DNA from: Rhizobium sp. WYJ-E13
GTDB taxonomy: Bacteria > Pseudomonadota > Alphaproteobacteria > Rhizobiales > Rhizobiaceae
DNA: 64,000 nt
Assembly: GCF_018987265.1 (NCBI RefSeq)
Contig: NZ_CP076853.1
Span: 1,612,001-1,676,000 of the forward strand
Direction: 5' to 3'
Part shown: positions 53,572 through 62,798 of the stretch, one piece after another
Layout: the number at the start of each line of letters is the position of its first letter
How positions within the stretch are numbered: position 1 is the first letter of the stretch
Made by a program: the position numbers and the translations under genes
The notes under the pieces: generated by a model
The model's database searches: none
What the model saw: the letters and a program-made list of their open reading frames with translations, nothing else
What the model was told of the DNA's origin: nothing

Positions 53572-54329
53572 TGATGCCGGCAGATGAAGCATTCAGCATC
53601 CCCGTCGACCAGATTCATTGCCGCCTTGCGGGAGAATTTGCGCTTTCCGAAATAGTCGAGGCAGAACGGAAATCCGGCTGGGATCGCTTCCTTGCCAGAC
53701 ATCCCGCCGCCTTTGACGGCCGGCTCCTGCGCATGGCTGCCTATGGCATCGAGAATGGCCGGCTGACCATCACCGCAAACGGCACATGCTTTTCCGCTTA
53801 CGTGGTGACCCGCCATGCTGGCTTTGCCGAGGAGCACCCGCAGGCCGAGCGCGCCGACCCGCTTGGGCTCACGGTCGTCCTGATCACTGCGGACCAGCAG
53901 GTGATCCTCACCAGACGAAGCCTCACCGCCGAACAGAACCCCGGCGCCCTCTATCTCGTCGGCGGTTATGCCGAGCCCGCGGCAGGCGAAGAGACCGATC
54001 TCTTCGAAGAAGCCGCCCGTGAACTCGCCGAGGAAATCGCCGTCACTGATCTCGACCGGTCGGAGTCCTTCGCAATTGGCCTCGCCTATGATCCGGTCTT
54101 CTGCCATCCGGAACTCTTCCTGCTGACCGAAAGCCGCTCTAGCGCCGCCGAGATCCTCGACGGCGCCCATCACGCGCCAGATCGCAACGAGGCCGCCGAA
54201 CTCTTCGCGTCACCGCTGAGCGACATCCTGAATGACGACGATTTTCTGCCAGGTGCCCCGCGCACATGGAGCTTCCTCAAGGCCCAATCCTTCCTGCAGC
54301 ACCATTTCCGTCAGCGTCATTCCCTGTAG
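53571..54329 (+). CDS. NUDIX-domain protein coupled to the HIT gene
   Basis: 252 residues. An N-terminal 95-residue part without recognised motif (RFLARHPAAFDGRLLRM) precedes a NUDIX domain: VVLITADQQVILTRRS, then VGGYAEPAAGEETDLFEEAA and RELAEEIAV, a NUDIX box with the R-E-x2-E-E core. Long NUDIX proteins of this layout include ADP-sugar and NDP-sugar type hydrolases. ATG 53571 overlaps the HIT stop, so the two are probably translated together. Confidence 0.85.
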   Translation: MMPADEAFSIPVDQIHCRLAGEFALSEIVEAERKSGWDRFLARHPAAFDGRLLRMAAYGIENGRLTITANGTCFSAYVVTRHAGFAEEHPQAERADPLGLTVVLITADQQVILTRRSLTAEQNPGALYLVGGYAEPAAGEETDLFEEAARELAEEIAVTDLDRSESFAIGLAYDPVFCHPELFLLTESRSSAAEILDGAHHAPDRNEAAELFASPLSDILNDDDFLPGAPRTWSFLKAQSFLQHHFRQRHSL

Positions 54330-54395
54330 CATCGGTGAGCGGGTTCCGTTCATCACGCTGTCGGCGATGACGAATGGAGCCCGCCCCTGCCGGCA

Positions 54396-55670
54396 TCACG
54401 GTTCCGGCTGCAACAGGACATGCTTCTTCCTGCCGACCGACAGGCGGATGACGCCGTTCTCCATATCCGCACGACCGAGCTGCATGGTCTCGTCGGGGAC
54501 AGCGCGGCTGTTGATCCGCACGCCGCCGCCAAGGATCAGCCGGCGTGCTTCGCTCTTCGACCTGGCGAGTCCGGCCATGACAAGTGCATCCGGTAGCGCA
54601 AGTCCGCCGCGCAAGAGCGCGCTGCTCACCGCGACGGTCGGCAGACCGGCCGCCGCCTCGCCCTCTTCGAACATGCGACGCGAGGTCTCGGAGGCGTCCT
54701 CTGCCGCTTCCTCGCCATGGCAGAGCCGTGTCACCTCATCCGCAAGCACTTTCTTCGCGACATTGATCTCGGAGCCGCGCAACGCTTCCAGACGCGCGAT
54801 CTCGTCGAGCGGCAACTCGGTGAAGAGCCGCATGAAGCGACCGACATCGGCATCCCAGCTATTGCGCCAGAACTGCCAGAATTCATAGGGCGACAGCCGA
54901 TCGGCATTCAGCCACACGGCACCCGCTGCAGTCTTGCCCATCTTCGCGCCCGAGGCGGTCGTGAGCAACGGCGCCGTCAATCCGAAGAGCGTTCGCCCGC
55001 CGGCACGCCGCCCGAATTCCACGCCGCTGAGGATATTGCCCCATTGGTCCGAACCGCCGAGCTGCAGCAGGCAGCCATGCGTTTCGGCAAGCACGTGAAA
55101 GTCATAGCCCTGCATGACCACGTAGTTGAATTCGAGCAGCGAGAGCGACTGCTCCCGCTCCAGCCGCTGGCGCACGCTTTCGGATGTCAGCATGCGGTTG
55201 ACTGAGAAATGCGAGCCGACATCGCGCAGGAAATCCAGGTATTTGAGTCTACCAAGCCAATCGGCATTGTTGACCATGAGCGCATCTGTCGGCCCGTCAC
55301 CGAAGCTCAGGAACCGTTCGAAAATGCGCCGGATGCCGACCAGATTGCCAGCGATCTGCTCTTCGCTGAGCAAGGGACGCGACATATCGCGAAAGCTCGG
55401 ATCACCGAGCCGCGTCGTGGCGCCGCCCATCAGTGCGATCGGTCGGTTACCGGTCTTCTGGAACCAGCGCAGCATCATGATGGGGATGAGATGCCCGACA
55501 TGCAGACTGTCGGCCGTCAGGTCGAAGCCGTTATAGGCGGTGCCGATCCCGGCGCTGAGCCAGCTATCGAGCGCTTCGATATCGGTGCATTGCTGGATGA
55601 AGCCACGCTCCGAGAGAACGCGCAGGAAGTCCGATCGAAGCCGGGTGGATGATTGAAAATTGATGCTCAT
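54396..55670 (-). CDS. tyrS: Tyrosyl-tRNA synthetase
   Basis: Charges tRNA-Tyr. 424 residues: class I HIGH motif as [47 protein letters not shown] and [10 protein letters not shown] for Tyr/ATP binding, KMSKS loop as [15 protein letters not shown], and a C-terminal S4 domain ([19 protein letters not shown]). ATG 55670 is preferred over ATG 55682 because GGAG lies 7 bp upstream of it; that site is in the 3' arm of a 10-bp hairpin. The sequence differs from the TyrS I associate with R. leguminosarum (SLHAGGLIQIMMLHW), so it may be a second copy. Confidence 0.93.
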   Translation of the reverse strand: MSINFQSSTRLRSDFLRVLSERGFIQQCTDIEALDSWLSAGIGTAYNGFDLTADSLHVGHLIPIMMLRWFQKTGNRPIALMGGATTRLGDPSFRDMSRPLLSEEQIAGNLVGIRRIFERFLSFGDGPTDALMVNNADWLGRLKYLDFLRDVGSHFSVNRMLTSESVRQRLEREQSLSLLEFNYVVMQGYDFHVLAETHGCLLQLGGSDQWGNILSGVEFGRRAGGRTLFGLTAPLLTTASGAKMGKTAAGAVWLNADRLSPYEFWQFWRNSWDADVGRFMRLFTELPLDEIARLEALRGSEINVAKKVLADEVTRLCHGEEAAEDASETSRRMFEEGEAAAGLPTVAVSSALLRGGLALPDALVMAGLARSKSEARRLILGGGVRINSRAVPDETMQLGRADMENGVIRLSVGRKKHVLLQPEP

Positions 55671-55708
55671 AAAGGTCTCCATGGGGGCCGATCAGGCCGG
55701 AGACCTTT
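55671..55708 (-). promoter_or_regulatory. Hairpin masking the tyrS ribosome-binding site
   Basis: On the minus strand AAAGGTCTCC (55708-55699) pairs perfectly with GGAGACCTTT (55680-55671), 10 bp, with an inner GGCC/GGCC stem. The 3' arm contains the only good Shine-Dalgarno sequence, GGAG, and ends one base before the ATG. When folded, translation should be blocked; the trigger is unknown. Confidence 0.65.
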
Positions 55709-55905
55709 TGCTGAAACACGACGCCGCCGACCATGCGGCGTTTCGGGTGTCAAATAAATGACCGTCGCCGCTCTATGTGAGCAGCGCGTAATACAGGCCG
55801 GAAAGGGTCGATACACGGGTCATGCGTCTTGCATACAGCGCGTGCGGTGTGGCCACAAGAGGCTTATGCGTACCGAATATGAGAACGGGCGAGTGGTGAT
55901 CCTTG

Positions 55906-55937
55906 AAAAAAAAGAAGCCCGGTACGCGCCGGGCTTC
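55906..55937 (-). terminator. Terminator of the class II DAHP synthase gene
   Basis: GAAGCCCGG / CCGGGCTTC perfect 9-bp stem; on the minus strand followed by TTTTTTTT, 26 bp after the stop. It separates this gene from tyrS. Confidence 0.92.
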
Positions 55938-55962
55938 TCAATCTATTCGCTACTCACCCGCC

Positions 55963-57345
55963 TTACGCGCTGGCAGCCATCCGCTTCTCGTCGCGGCCGC
56001 CCTTCATGCGCTCAGCCAGCAGGAAGGCCAGCTCCAGCGCCTGGTCGGCGTTGAGGCGCGGGTCGCAATGGGTGTGGTAGCGGTCCTGCAGGTCTTCGGC
56101 GGTGACGGCGCGGGCGCCGCCGGTGCATTCGGTGACGTCCTTGCCGGTCATCTCGATATGGATGCCGCCCGGATGCGTGCCTTCGGCGCGATGGATCTGG
56201 AAGAAGCTTTCGACTTCCGAGAGGATCCGCTCGAAGGGGCGCGTCTTGTAGCTGTTGAGCGTGATCGTGTTGCCGTGCATCGGATCGCAGGACCAGACAA
56301 CCTTCTTGCCCTCGCGCTCGACGGCGCGGATGAGCTTCGGCAGGCTGTCGGCCACCTTGTCATGGCCGAAACGGCAGATCAGCGTCAGGCGGCCGGCTTC
56401 GTTGGCCGGGTTCAGCACGTCGATCAGCTCGATCAGGTTGTCAGGCTGCAGCGACGGGCCGCACTTCAAGCCGATCGGATTCTTGATGCCGCGGAAATAT
56501 TCGACATGCGCGTGGTCGAGCTGGCGCGTGCGGTCGCCGATCCACAGCATGTGGCCCGAGGTCGCGTACCAGTCGCCGGATGTGGAGTCGACACGCGTCA
56601 TCGCCTCTTCATAGCCGAGCAGCAGCGCTTCGTGGCTGGTGAAGAAATCGGTCTCGCGCAGGCTCGGATTATTGTCCGAGGTGATGCCGATCGCCTTCAT
56701 GAAATCCATGGTTTCGCTGATGCGGTCGGCAAGCTTGCGGTAGCGCTCGCCCTGCGGGCTGTCCTTGACGAAGCCGAGCATCCACTTGTGCACGTTGTCG
56801 AGGTTGGCATAGCCGCCCATCGCGAAGGCGCGCAAAAGGTTCAGCGTTGCGGCCGACTGCCGGTAGGCGTCGAGCTGGCGTTCTGGGCTCGGAATGCGGG
56901 ATTCCGGCGTAAATTCGATACCGTTGACGATATCGCCGCGATAGCTTGGCAGCGACACACCGTTCTGCGTTTCCATCGGTGCGGAGCGCGGTTTGGCGAA
57001 CTGGCCGGCGATGCGCCCGACCTTCACGACCGGAAGCTGCGCGCCGAAGGTCAGCACGACGGCCATCTGCAGGAAGGCGCGGAAGAAGTCGCGGATATTG
57101 TCGGCGCCATGCTCGAGGAAGCTCTCGGCGCAGTCGCCGCCCTGCAGCAGGAAGGCGTTGCCCTCGGCCACATTGGCAAGTGCACTCTTCAGGCGGCGGG
57201 CTTCACCGGCAAAAACGAGCGGCGGATAGCTGGCAAGCGTGGCTTCCGTTGCCGCCAGAGCGGCCGCATCGGGATATTCCGGAACCTGCTGGATTGGCTT
57301 GCTCCGCCAGCTGCTCGGGGTCCAATTCTGTGCCATGTCACTCAT
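55963..57345 (-). CDS. DAHP synthase, class II (plant type)
   Basis: Same reaction as AroG but from the unrelated-in-sequence class II group. 460 residues: [20 protein letters not shown] at the N-terminus, [12 protein letters not shown] (metal Cys), [46 protein letters not shown] and [18 protein letters not shown] are the class II signatures. Start 57345 (MSDMAQNW) has GGGGAAG upstream; 57336 is possible. With AroG this gives the cell two isoenzymes with presumably different feedback control. Confidence 0.96.
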   Translation of the reverse strand: MSDMAQNWTPSSWRSKPIQQVPEYPDAAALAATEATLASYPPLVFAGEARRLKSALANVAEGNAFLLQGGDCAESFLEHGADNIRDFFRAFLQMAVVLTFGAQLPVVKVGRIAGQFAKPRSAPMETQNGVSLPSYRGDIVNGIEFTPESRIPSPERQLDAYRQSAATLNLLRAFAMGGYANLDNVHKWMLGFVKDSPQGERYRKLADRISETMDFMKAIGITSDNNPSLRETDFFTSHEALLLGYEEAMTRVDSTSGDWYATSGHMLWIGDRTRQLDHAHVEYFRGIKNPIGLKCGPSLQPDNLIELIDVLNPANEAGRLTLICRFGHDKVADSLPKLIRAVEREGKKVVWSCDPMHGNTITLNSYKTRPFERILSEVESFFQIHRAEGTHPGGIHIEMTGKDVTECTGGARAVTAEDLQDRYHTHCDPRLNADQALELAFLLAERMKGGRDEKRMAASA

Positions 57346-57529
57346 CTGCTTCCCCATCCGGCTTACCCCGAATGCCTGCCCGTTAAAGAATGCGGCGGCT
57401 TATAAACCTTTCGGCTTCCCTTGCCTAGTCGTGCATCGAAACTGGCGTTAAGGTGATATATACCATGCTATTTTTCAGCTAATTTAGATTTCTTATGTAC
57501 AGGATACCCTAATAAATTAGGGCTTCAGC

Positions 57530-58873
57530 ATGAGTATCCTTTCGTCCGCATTCCTTTCGGACCGGTCTGGGAATTTCGGTATCATGACGGCACTGCTGGT
57601 CGTGCCGCTGGTCGGAGCGGCGGGCCTTGCAATCGATTTTTCCCATGCCTTGAGTCTCCGCAGTGAGCTTTACGCGGCTGCCGACGCCGCGGCGGTCGGC
57701 GCCGTCTCTCAGAAATCGAGCGCCGCCGCGGCCGCGACAAGCATGCTGCAGGACGGCACCATCGCCGTCGGCCAGACCGAGGCGCACGACATCTTCTTCG
57801 GGCAGATGTCCCCGGAGCTTGCCGAACTCAACGTCGACACCAGGATAGACGTCACCAAGACCGCCAACAAACTGCATTCGCAGGTTACCTTCAAGGCAAC
57901 GATGCCGACCTCGTTCATGCGGATCTTCGGCAAGGACAGCGTCGATATCAGCGGCACCGCGACGGCGGAATACCAGACCGCCTCCTTCATGGACTTCTAC
58001 ATCCTGCTCGACAACACGCCTTCGATGGGCGTCGGCGCCACGCCCGCCGATGTCACCAAAATGGTCAATCTCACCGCGAACAACAAATCGAACCCCTCAT
58101 GCGCCTTCGCCTGCCACGAAAGCGGCGCCAACAAGGGCAAGGACTACTATACGCTTGCCAAGAAGAACAACGTCACCATGCGCATCGACGTGGTGCGCCA
58201 GGCGACGCAGGCGCTGACCAAGACGGCCAAGGCCGATACGGACAACCAGTTCCGCATGGCCGTCTATACTTTCGGCGTGGCGGCGGAAACGGCGGGACTG
58301 ACCGAGGTGGTGTCGTTGACGAGCGATCTCGACAAGGTGGGCAACAAGGTTTCCGAAAAGACGCTGAACCCGCAGCCCGGCGACAGCGAATATGTACTGG
58401 ACCTGATGACCATCCCCCAGCAGGGCTATAACAACGACACCCAGACGAGCTTCGACAACGCACTGACCCTGCTCAACAACAAGATCACCTCCGTCGGCTC
58501 GGGAACGAGTTCCGCCGACGCGCAGAAAATCGTCTTCTTCGTCTCCGACGGTGTCGGCGACAGCTACAAGGCGACGACCTGTACCGAACCAGTTACTGGC
58601 CAGCGCTGCCAGGAACCGATCGACGTCACCTTCTGCCAGAAGCTCAAGGACCGCGGCATCAAGATCGCCGTGCTTTACACCACCTACCTGCCGCTGCCGA
58701 CCAACAGTTGGTACAATACGTGGATCAAGCCCTTCCAGGCCAAGATCCCGACCCGCATGGCGGCCTGCGCCTCGCCCGGCCTTTATTTCGAGGTGTCGCC
58801 GACCGAAGGTATTACCGATGCCATGAAGGCGCTGTTCCTGAAAGTCATCCGCACGCCGCGCCTGACGAGCTGA
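57530..58873 (+). CDS. TadE/TadG-like protein with von Willebrand A-like domain
   Basis: 447 residues. The N-terminus has the Tad-pilus type membrane anchor DRSGNFGIMTALLVVPLVGA and AGLAIDFSHALSLRSELYAA followed by a VWA-like domain: FYILLDNTPSMGVGA (DxSxS-like), MAVYTFGVAAE, VFFVSDGVGDS. Membrane-anchored, with its bulk outside, it fits TadG-like proteins that act in Flp pilus assembly, though no tad operon is adjacent. Upstream DNA is AT-rich and holds CCCTAAT / ATTAGGG, a perfect 7-bp inverted repeat (57507-57522), just before the ATG. Confidence 0.85.
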   Translation: MSILSSAFLSDRSGNFGIMTALLVVPLVGAAGLAIDFSHALSLRSELYAAADAAAVGAVSQKSSAAAAATSMLQDGTIAVGQTEAHDIFFGQMSPELAELNVDTRIDVTKTANKLHSQVTFKATMPTSFMRIFGKDSVDISGTATAEYQTASFMDFYILLDNTPSMGVGATPADVTKMVNLTANNKSNPSCAFACHESGANKGKDYYTLAKKNNVTMRIDVVRQATQALTKTAKADTDNQFRMAVYTFGVAAETAGLTEVVSLTSDLDKVGNKVSEKTLNPQPGDSEYVLDLMTIPQQGYNNDTQTSFDNALTLLNNKITSVGSGTSSADAQKIVFFVSDGVGDSYKATTCTEPVTGQRCQEPIDVTFCQKLKDRGIKIAVLYTTYLPLPTNSWYNTWIKPFQAKIPTRMAACASPGLYFEVSPTEGITDAMKALFLKVIRTPRLTS

Positions 58874-58903
58874 GCAACTGCGACGGGAGCCCTCTATTCT
58901 GGA

Positions 58904-60289
58904 TCAGACGCGCTGACCGTCGCGGATGCGGTAGCTCGGCGCATACATGGTCACCAGCTCTTCGGCGGCCGTTGGGTGGAGCGCCATGGTGCGGTCGAAA
59001 TCGTCCTTGGTGCAGCCAGCCTTCAGCGTGATGCCGAGGATCTGCGCCATCTCGCCGGCGTCATGGCCGAGGATATGGGCGCCGACCACCTTGCGGCTTG
59101 CGGCATCGACGATCAGCTTCATCATCATCTTTTCGGCCCGGCCCGAGAGCGTCGCCTTCAGCGGCCGGAACTGGGCGCGGTAGACTTCGAGCTCCTGGTA
59201 GCGCTTGCCCGCCTCTTCCTCGGAAAGGCCGACCGTGCCTATCTCCGGCTGTGAGAACACGGCGGTCGGAATCAGGTCGTAATCCGGCTTGGTCGGATTG
59301 TTCTTGTACTCGGTCTCGATGAAACACATGGCCTCGTGGATCGCCACCGGCGTCAGCTGTACCCGGTCGGTGACATCCCCGAGTGCATAGATGTTTTCAA
59401 CATTTGTACGCGAGTAATTGTCGACGATGACGGCACCGCGCTCGTTCACCGCAACACCTGCCTTTTCCAGCCCCAACCCTTTCGTATTCGGATCGCGGCC
59501 GAGTGCCAGCATAACGACACCGGCATTGAGCGTCTCGCCTTTCATCGTCTCGATGACGAGGCCATTTTCGCCCTTTGTCACCTTCTCCATTATATCCTGG
59601 CAGAGGATGCGGATGCCCTTGGCAACCATGGCTTCGTGCAGGCCGCGACGCAGATCTTCGTCGAAGCGCGAGAGGATTTCGGTGCCGCGATAGATCAGTG
59701 TCGTCTCGACACCGAGCCCGTGAAAGATATTGGCGAATTCGACGGCGATATAGCCGCCGCCGGCAATTAGGATCGATTTCGGCAGCTCTTCCAGATGGAA
59801 GGCCTCATTGGAGGAGATGCAGAGTTCGTGGCCGGGCAGTGCCTGATGCGGGTTCGGCCTGCCGCCGGTCGCAATCACGATGGTTTTGGCGGTCACCGTC
59901 TCGCCGGTCTTCAGAAGCTTGATCGTATGGGCATCGACAAGTTCGGCGCGGGTTTCCAGGATCCCGGCATTGGCGCCGGCAAGCCCCTTCTTGTAGAGCC
60001 CTTCGAGCCGCGCGATCTCATTGTCCTTGGCGGCCACCAGCTTCTTCCAGTCGAACGAGCTTTCGCCGACCGCCCAGCCGAAGCCCGCTGCATCCTCGAA
60101 ATGTTCGTGGAACTGCGAGGCATAGACGAAGAGCTTCTTCGGTACGCAGCCGCGGATCACGCAGGTGCCGCCGTAGCGATATTCCTCGGCGATTGCCACC
60201 TTCTTGCCGAGCGAGGCCGCAACGCGCGCGCCGCGCACTCCCCCCGAACCGCCGCCGATGACGAAGAGGTCGTAGTCGAAGGATGGCAT
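58904..60289 (-). CDS. gor: Glutathione-disulfide reductase
   Basis: NADPH-dependent reduction of oxidised glutathione. 461 residues: FVIGGGSGGVRGARVAASLG for FAD, the redox-active pair in GGTCVIRGCVPKKLFVY (Cys43, Cys48), LIAGGGYIAVEFANIFHGLG for NADPH, YALGDVTDRVQLTPVAIHEA and the C-terminal ALHPTAAEELVTMY with the catalytic His-Glu. Start 60289 has CGGAG 6 bp upstream. Length and motifs are normal. Confidence 0.96.
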   Translation of the reverse strand: MPSFDYDLFVIGGGSGGVRGARVAASLGKKVAIAEEYRYGGTCVIRGCVPKKLFVYASQFHEHFEDAAGFGWAVGESSFDWKKLVAAKDNEIARLEGLYKKGLAGANAGILETRAELVDAHTIKLLKTGETVTAKTIVIATGGRPNPHQALPGHELCISSNEAFHLEELPKSILIAGGGYIAVEFANIFHGLGVETTLIYRGTEILSRFDEDLRRGLHEAMVAKGIRILCQDIMEKVTKGENGLVIETMKGETLNAGVVMLALGRDPNTKGLGLEKAGVAVNERGAVIVDNYSRTNVENIYALGDVTDRVQLTPVAIHEAMCFIETEYKNNPTKPDYDLIPTAVFSQPEIGTVGLSEEEAGKRYQELEVYRAQFRPLKATLSGRAEKMMMKLIVDAASRKVVGAHILGHDAGEMAQILGITLKAGCTKDDFDRTMALHPTAAEELVTMYAPSYRIRDGQRV

Positions 60290-60330
60290 GATGATCTCCG
60301 GAAGGAATCGCTGGACGGGTCGTTCACATA

Positions 60331-60393
60331 TAGAGCAATTCCAGCAGAAGTGCGCAGCGGTTCTGCGTCCGGAATTGCGTGAGAACAAATAGA
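60331..60393 (+). repeat. Short palindromic repeat related to the 106-bp repeat core
   Basis: GCAATTCC (60335-60342) / GGAATTGC (60371-60378) flank GCAGAAGTGCGCAGCGGTTC then TGCG, the same 24-bp hairpin core as in 15407-15512 and 38845-38950 (GCAAAAGTGNGNAGCGGTTT then TGCG). The outer arms differ, so it is a mosaic relative. It lies between gor and the DUF2059 terminator. Confidence 0.75.
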
Positions 60394-60412
60394 TAAGGGC
60401 AGCGCCATAAAA

Positions 60413-60442
60413 ACAAAAGCCCGGACGAAGCCGGGCTTTTGT
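60413..60442 (-). terminator. Terminator of the DUF2059 gene
   Basis: ACAAAAGCCCGG / CCGGGCTTTTGT perfect 12-bp stem, 6-nt loop; the minus strand continues with TTTT. Confidence 0.9.
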
Positions 60443-60459
60443 CGAAATGAAGGCTAGCC

Positions 60460-61041
60460 TTACTTCTTGGCAGGTGCCGGGGCGGCCGGTGCTGCAGCCG
60501 GAGCCGGTGCGACAGGGCTGTCGGTTGCCGGCGGCGGTGCCTTGATGACCTTGGAGAGTTCGGCATTGCTCTGCTTTTCCAGATCGCGGGAGATGCCCTG
60601 CGCCCAGATATCGGCAGCCTTGGCGGTTTCGCGCGAGGCGACCGGGCCGTCACGCAGCAGCTTCTTGCCGACGTCGGAATTGTAGAAATCGGCGATCGCC
60701 TTCAGCTCGTCGACCGTAAAAGCCTTGGCATAGGTCAGAGCCGCTTCCTTTTCGAGGTCGGCGCGGCGGGGAGCCAGGGCCAGCGCCTGCTTGTCGACGG
60801 TTGCAGTGATGACATCCTGATAGTTCGGGGAATCCTGGATGAGGCCGGCCTTCAGACGTTCGGCCAAACCCGGCAGGATGTTGTCGTATTGGGTGGTTGC
60901 GCCGATCGCGTCCATGGCTGCGCGGGCAGCCTTCAACTGCTCCTCGGAAACTTCCTGCGCTCTTGCGGCAGAGCCGAAGGCAAGCCCGGAAAGAACGATG
61001 GTCGCAGCGGCAAGACGGCCAAGGCCTGCAATGTTCATCAT
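60460..61041 (-). CDS. DUF2059 periplasmic protein
   Basis: 193 residues: signal peptide (RLAAATIVLSGLAFGSAARA, cleavage after ARA), helical DUF2059 domain with DKQALALAPRRADLEKEAAL, TYAKAFTVDELKAIADFYNS (typical of the family) and DVGKKLLRDGP, then a low-complexity tail of Ala and Pro. Function unknown. It lies 17 bp downstream of rpiA on the same strand, so the two are probably co-transcribed. Confidence 0.9.
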   Translation of the reverse strand: MMNIAGLGRLAAATIVLSGLAFGSAARAQEVSEEQLKAARAAMDAIGATTQYDNILPGLAERLKAGLIQDSPNYQDVITATVDKQALALAPRRADLEKEAALTYAKAFTVDELKAIADFYNSDVGKKLLRDGPVASRETAKAADIWAQGISRDLEKQSNAELSKVIKAPPPATDSPVAPAPAAAPAAPAPAKK

Positions 61042-61058
61042 GAGTTTCTATGCTCCTG

Positions 61059-61757
61059 TTATCTGTTTGCCTGCAGCGTACGGGCGCCTGCAGGACCGGC
61101 AATGATCGCAAGCGCCGCCATGTTGATGAAAAGCCCGTGCTCCACGACACCGGGTATGGAATTCAGTTCCCTCGAAAGCGCCTCTGCATCAGGAATGCGG
61201 CCAAAAGATGCATCGATGATGTGATGGCCTCCGTCAGTGGTAAACTCTCCGTCGCCGGACTGACGCAGCGTCAGTTCGCCCGAGAGACCAAGGCGCGAGG
61301 CGGTCCTTTCGATCGCGATGCGCGTCGAAACGAGGCCGAATGGATTGACCTCGATCGGCAGCGCGAAGGCGCCGAGCGTATCGACCAGCTTGCTCTCGTC
61401 GGCAATGACGATCATCCGCGTCGAGGCCGCAGCGACGATCTTTTCACGCAGCAGCGCACCGCCGCCGCCCTTGATGAGCCTGAGGCCCGGATCAACCTCG
61501 TCGGCGCCGTCGATGGTGAGATCGAGCTGCGGCAGTTCGTCCAGCGATTTCAGGGGAACGCCGAGTTCGACGCAGAGCCGCGCCGTGCGCTCGGACGTCG
61601 GAACGCCCTCGACCTTGAAACCGGCTGCCACCTTTTCGGCGAGCAGACGGACGAATTCCTCCGCCGTGCTTCCCGTCCCGATTCCGAGGCGCATGCCGTA
61701 TTCGACGTGGACAAGTGCTGCCTCGGCGGCCTTGATCTTCATTTCGCGGGCATCCAT
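61059..61757 (-). CDS. rpiA: Ribose-5-phosphate isomerase A
   Basis: Interconverts ribose 5-phosphate and ribulose 5-phosphate. 232 residues: [74 protein letters not shown] and the C-terminal [16 protein letters not shown] are family hallmarks, with the Asp and Glu of DGADEV and Lys of IKGGGG in the active site. ATG 61757 matches the usual length; AGGAG lies 10 bp upstream. Confidence 0.96.
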   Translation of the reverse strand: MDAREMKIKAAEAALVHVEYGMRLGIGTGSTAEEFVRLLAEKVAAGFKVEGVPTSERTARLCVELGVPLKSLDELPQLDLTIDGADEVDPGLRLIKGGGGALLREKIVAAASTRMIVIADESKLVDTLGAFALPIEVNPFGLVSTRIAIERTASRLGLSGELTLRQSGDGEFTTDGGHHIIDASFGRIPDAEALSRELNSIPGVVEHGLFINMAALAIIAGPAGARTLQANR

Positions 61758-61951
61758 GCTCCGCCAGCTCCTGATATTGCGTTGGATGTGCTGTTTACAC
61801 GGCTCGTATTGCAAACGAAAGCCAAAATCATCGCCCTGCGATTGAAAGCCACGCGTTTCGGCTGCGGCTTTTCTGCCTGATGTTCTGGCGTTGCTTTTCG
61901 CCTGTTCATCGCCTACTCCCTGAAAATCTTACCCCGCAAAGAGGCGCTACC

Positions 61952-62686
61952 GTGACCCCCGCTCCCGAAAATGCCGGCCAAGCTCCTTCCGAGAACAAGG
62001 TACTCGTTGTCTTCGATCTCGACGGCACGCTGCTCGACACCCATGTCGATCTGGTCGAAAGCTTGAACTATACGATATCAGCGCTGAACCTCGAGCCCGT
62101 TACCTATGACGACCTCACCCATCTCGTCGGCCAGGGTGCCCGTGTGATGATCGAACGCGCCTGCAGACTGCAGGGCCACCCGCTGACATCAGAGGAGGTT
62201 CCTGATCTCGTCGAGCGTTTCGTCGCCCATTATAATGCGAACATGCCCGGCCATACCGAGCCCTATCCCGGCCTCATCGCCGCCATGGACCGGCTGAAGA
62301 CATCGGGCTACCGCCTCGCCGTCTGCACGAACAAGCTGGAAGGCCTTGCCGTCAGCCTGCTGGAGAAGCTCGGCTTGAGGCATTATTTCGAGGCCATTAC
62401 CGGCGGCGATACATTCGAACACCGCAAGCCCGATGCCCGGCATCTGACCGGCACCATCGAACGCGCCGGCGGCGATGTCGAGTGCTCGGTGATGGTCGGC
62501 GACAGCATCAACGATATCGCCGTCGCGAAAAATGCCGGCGTGCCGGCGATTGCGGTCCCATTCGGCTATTCGGATGTGCCGGTAGCGAGCCTCGATCCGG
62601 ATGTGATCATCACGCATTTCGATGAGCTGACGGTGGAATTGGTGGAAGGTTTGCTGAAGGGATCTGCGGCGAAGGTTGCTGTTTGA
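61952..62686 (+). CDS. gph: Phosphoglycolate phosphatase
   Basis: HAD-superfamily phosphatase that salvages 2-phosphoglycolate. 244 residues from GTG 61952 (AGAGG 8 bp upstream): VVFDLDGTLLDTHVDLVES with the nucleophile and acid Asp, LVGQGARVMIERA in the cap, VCTNKLEGLAVSLLEKLGL and HRKPDARHL, MVGDSINDIAVAKNAGVPA. Motifs and length match Gph. An upstream in-frame ATG (61880) would add an Arg/Pro-rich stretch unlike the family. Confidence 0.93.
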   Translation: MTPAPENAGQAPSENKVLVVFDLDGTLLDTHVDLVESLNYTISALNLEPVTYDDLTHLVGQGARVMIERACRLQGHPLTSEEVPDLVERFVAHYNANMPGHTEPYPGLIAAMDRLKTSGYRLAVCTNKLEGLAVSLLEKLGLRHYFEAITGGDTFEHRKPDARHLTGTIERAGGDVECSVMVGDSINDIAVAKNAGVPAIAVPFGYSDVPVASLDPDVIITHFDELTVELVEGLLKGSAAKVAV

Positions 62687-62744
62687 GGGCTGATAATCTG
62701 GCCGAGGCGTTTGCGGGCGTGGCCCCCTCATATCTCTCGTGAAA

Positions 62745-62774
62745 CGAAAACGAGCGGCCCGAAGACCGCCCGCT
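62745..62774 (-). terminator. Terminator of the L,D-transpeptidase gene
   Basis: On the minus strand AGCGGGCGGTC-TTCG-GGCCGCTCGTT: an 11-bp stem with three wobble pairs and a UUCG tetraloop, followed by TT. Located 24 bp after the gene's stop and oriented with it. Confidence 0.78.
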
Positions 62775-62798
62775 TGAACTCTCATCAAACGCCAGGCG

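Noticed and set aside
55903..57405. A 500-codon frame opposite the class II DAHP synthase
   Set aside because: Antisense shadow of a gene with full class II signatures and a terminator in the matching direction.
57507..57522. CCCTAAT/ATTAGGG inverted repeat before the TadG-like gene considered as a terminator
   Set aside because: It lies 8 bp before the start codon, is AT-rich with a 2-base loop and no T tract; an operator or weak leader hairpin is more likely and too uncertain to list on its own.
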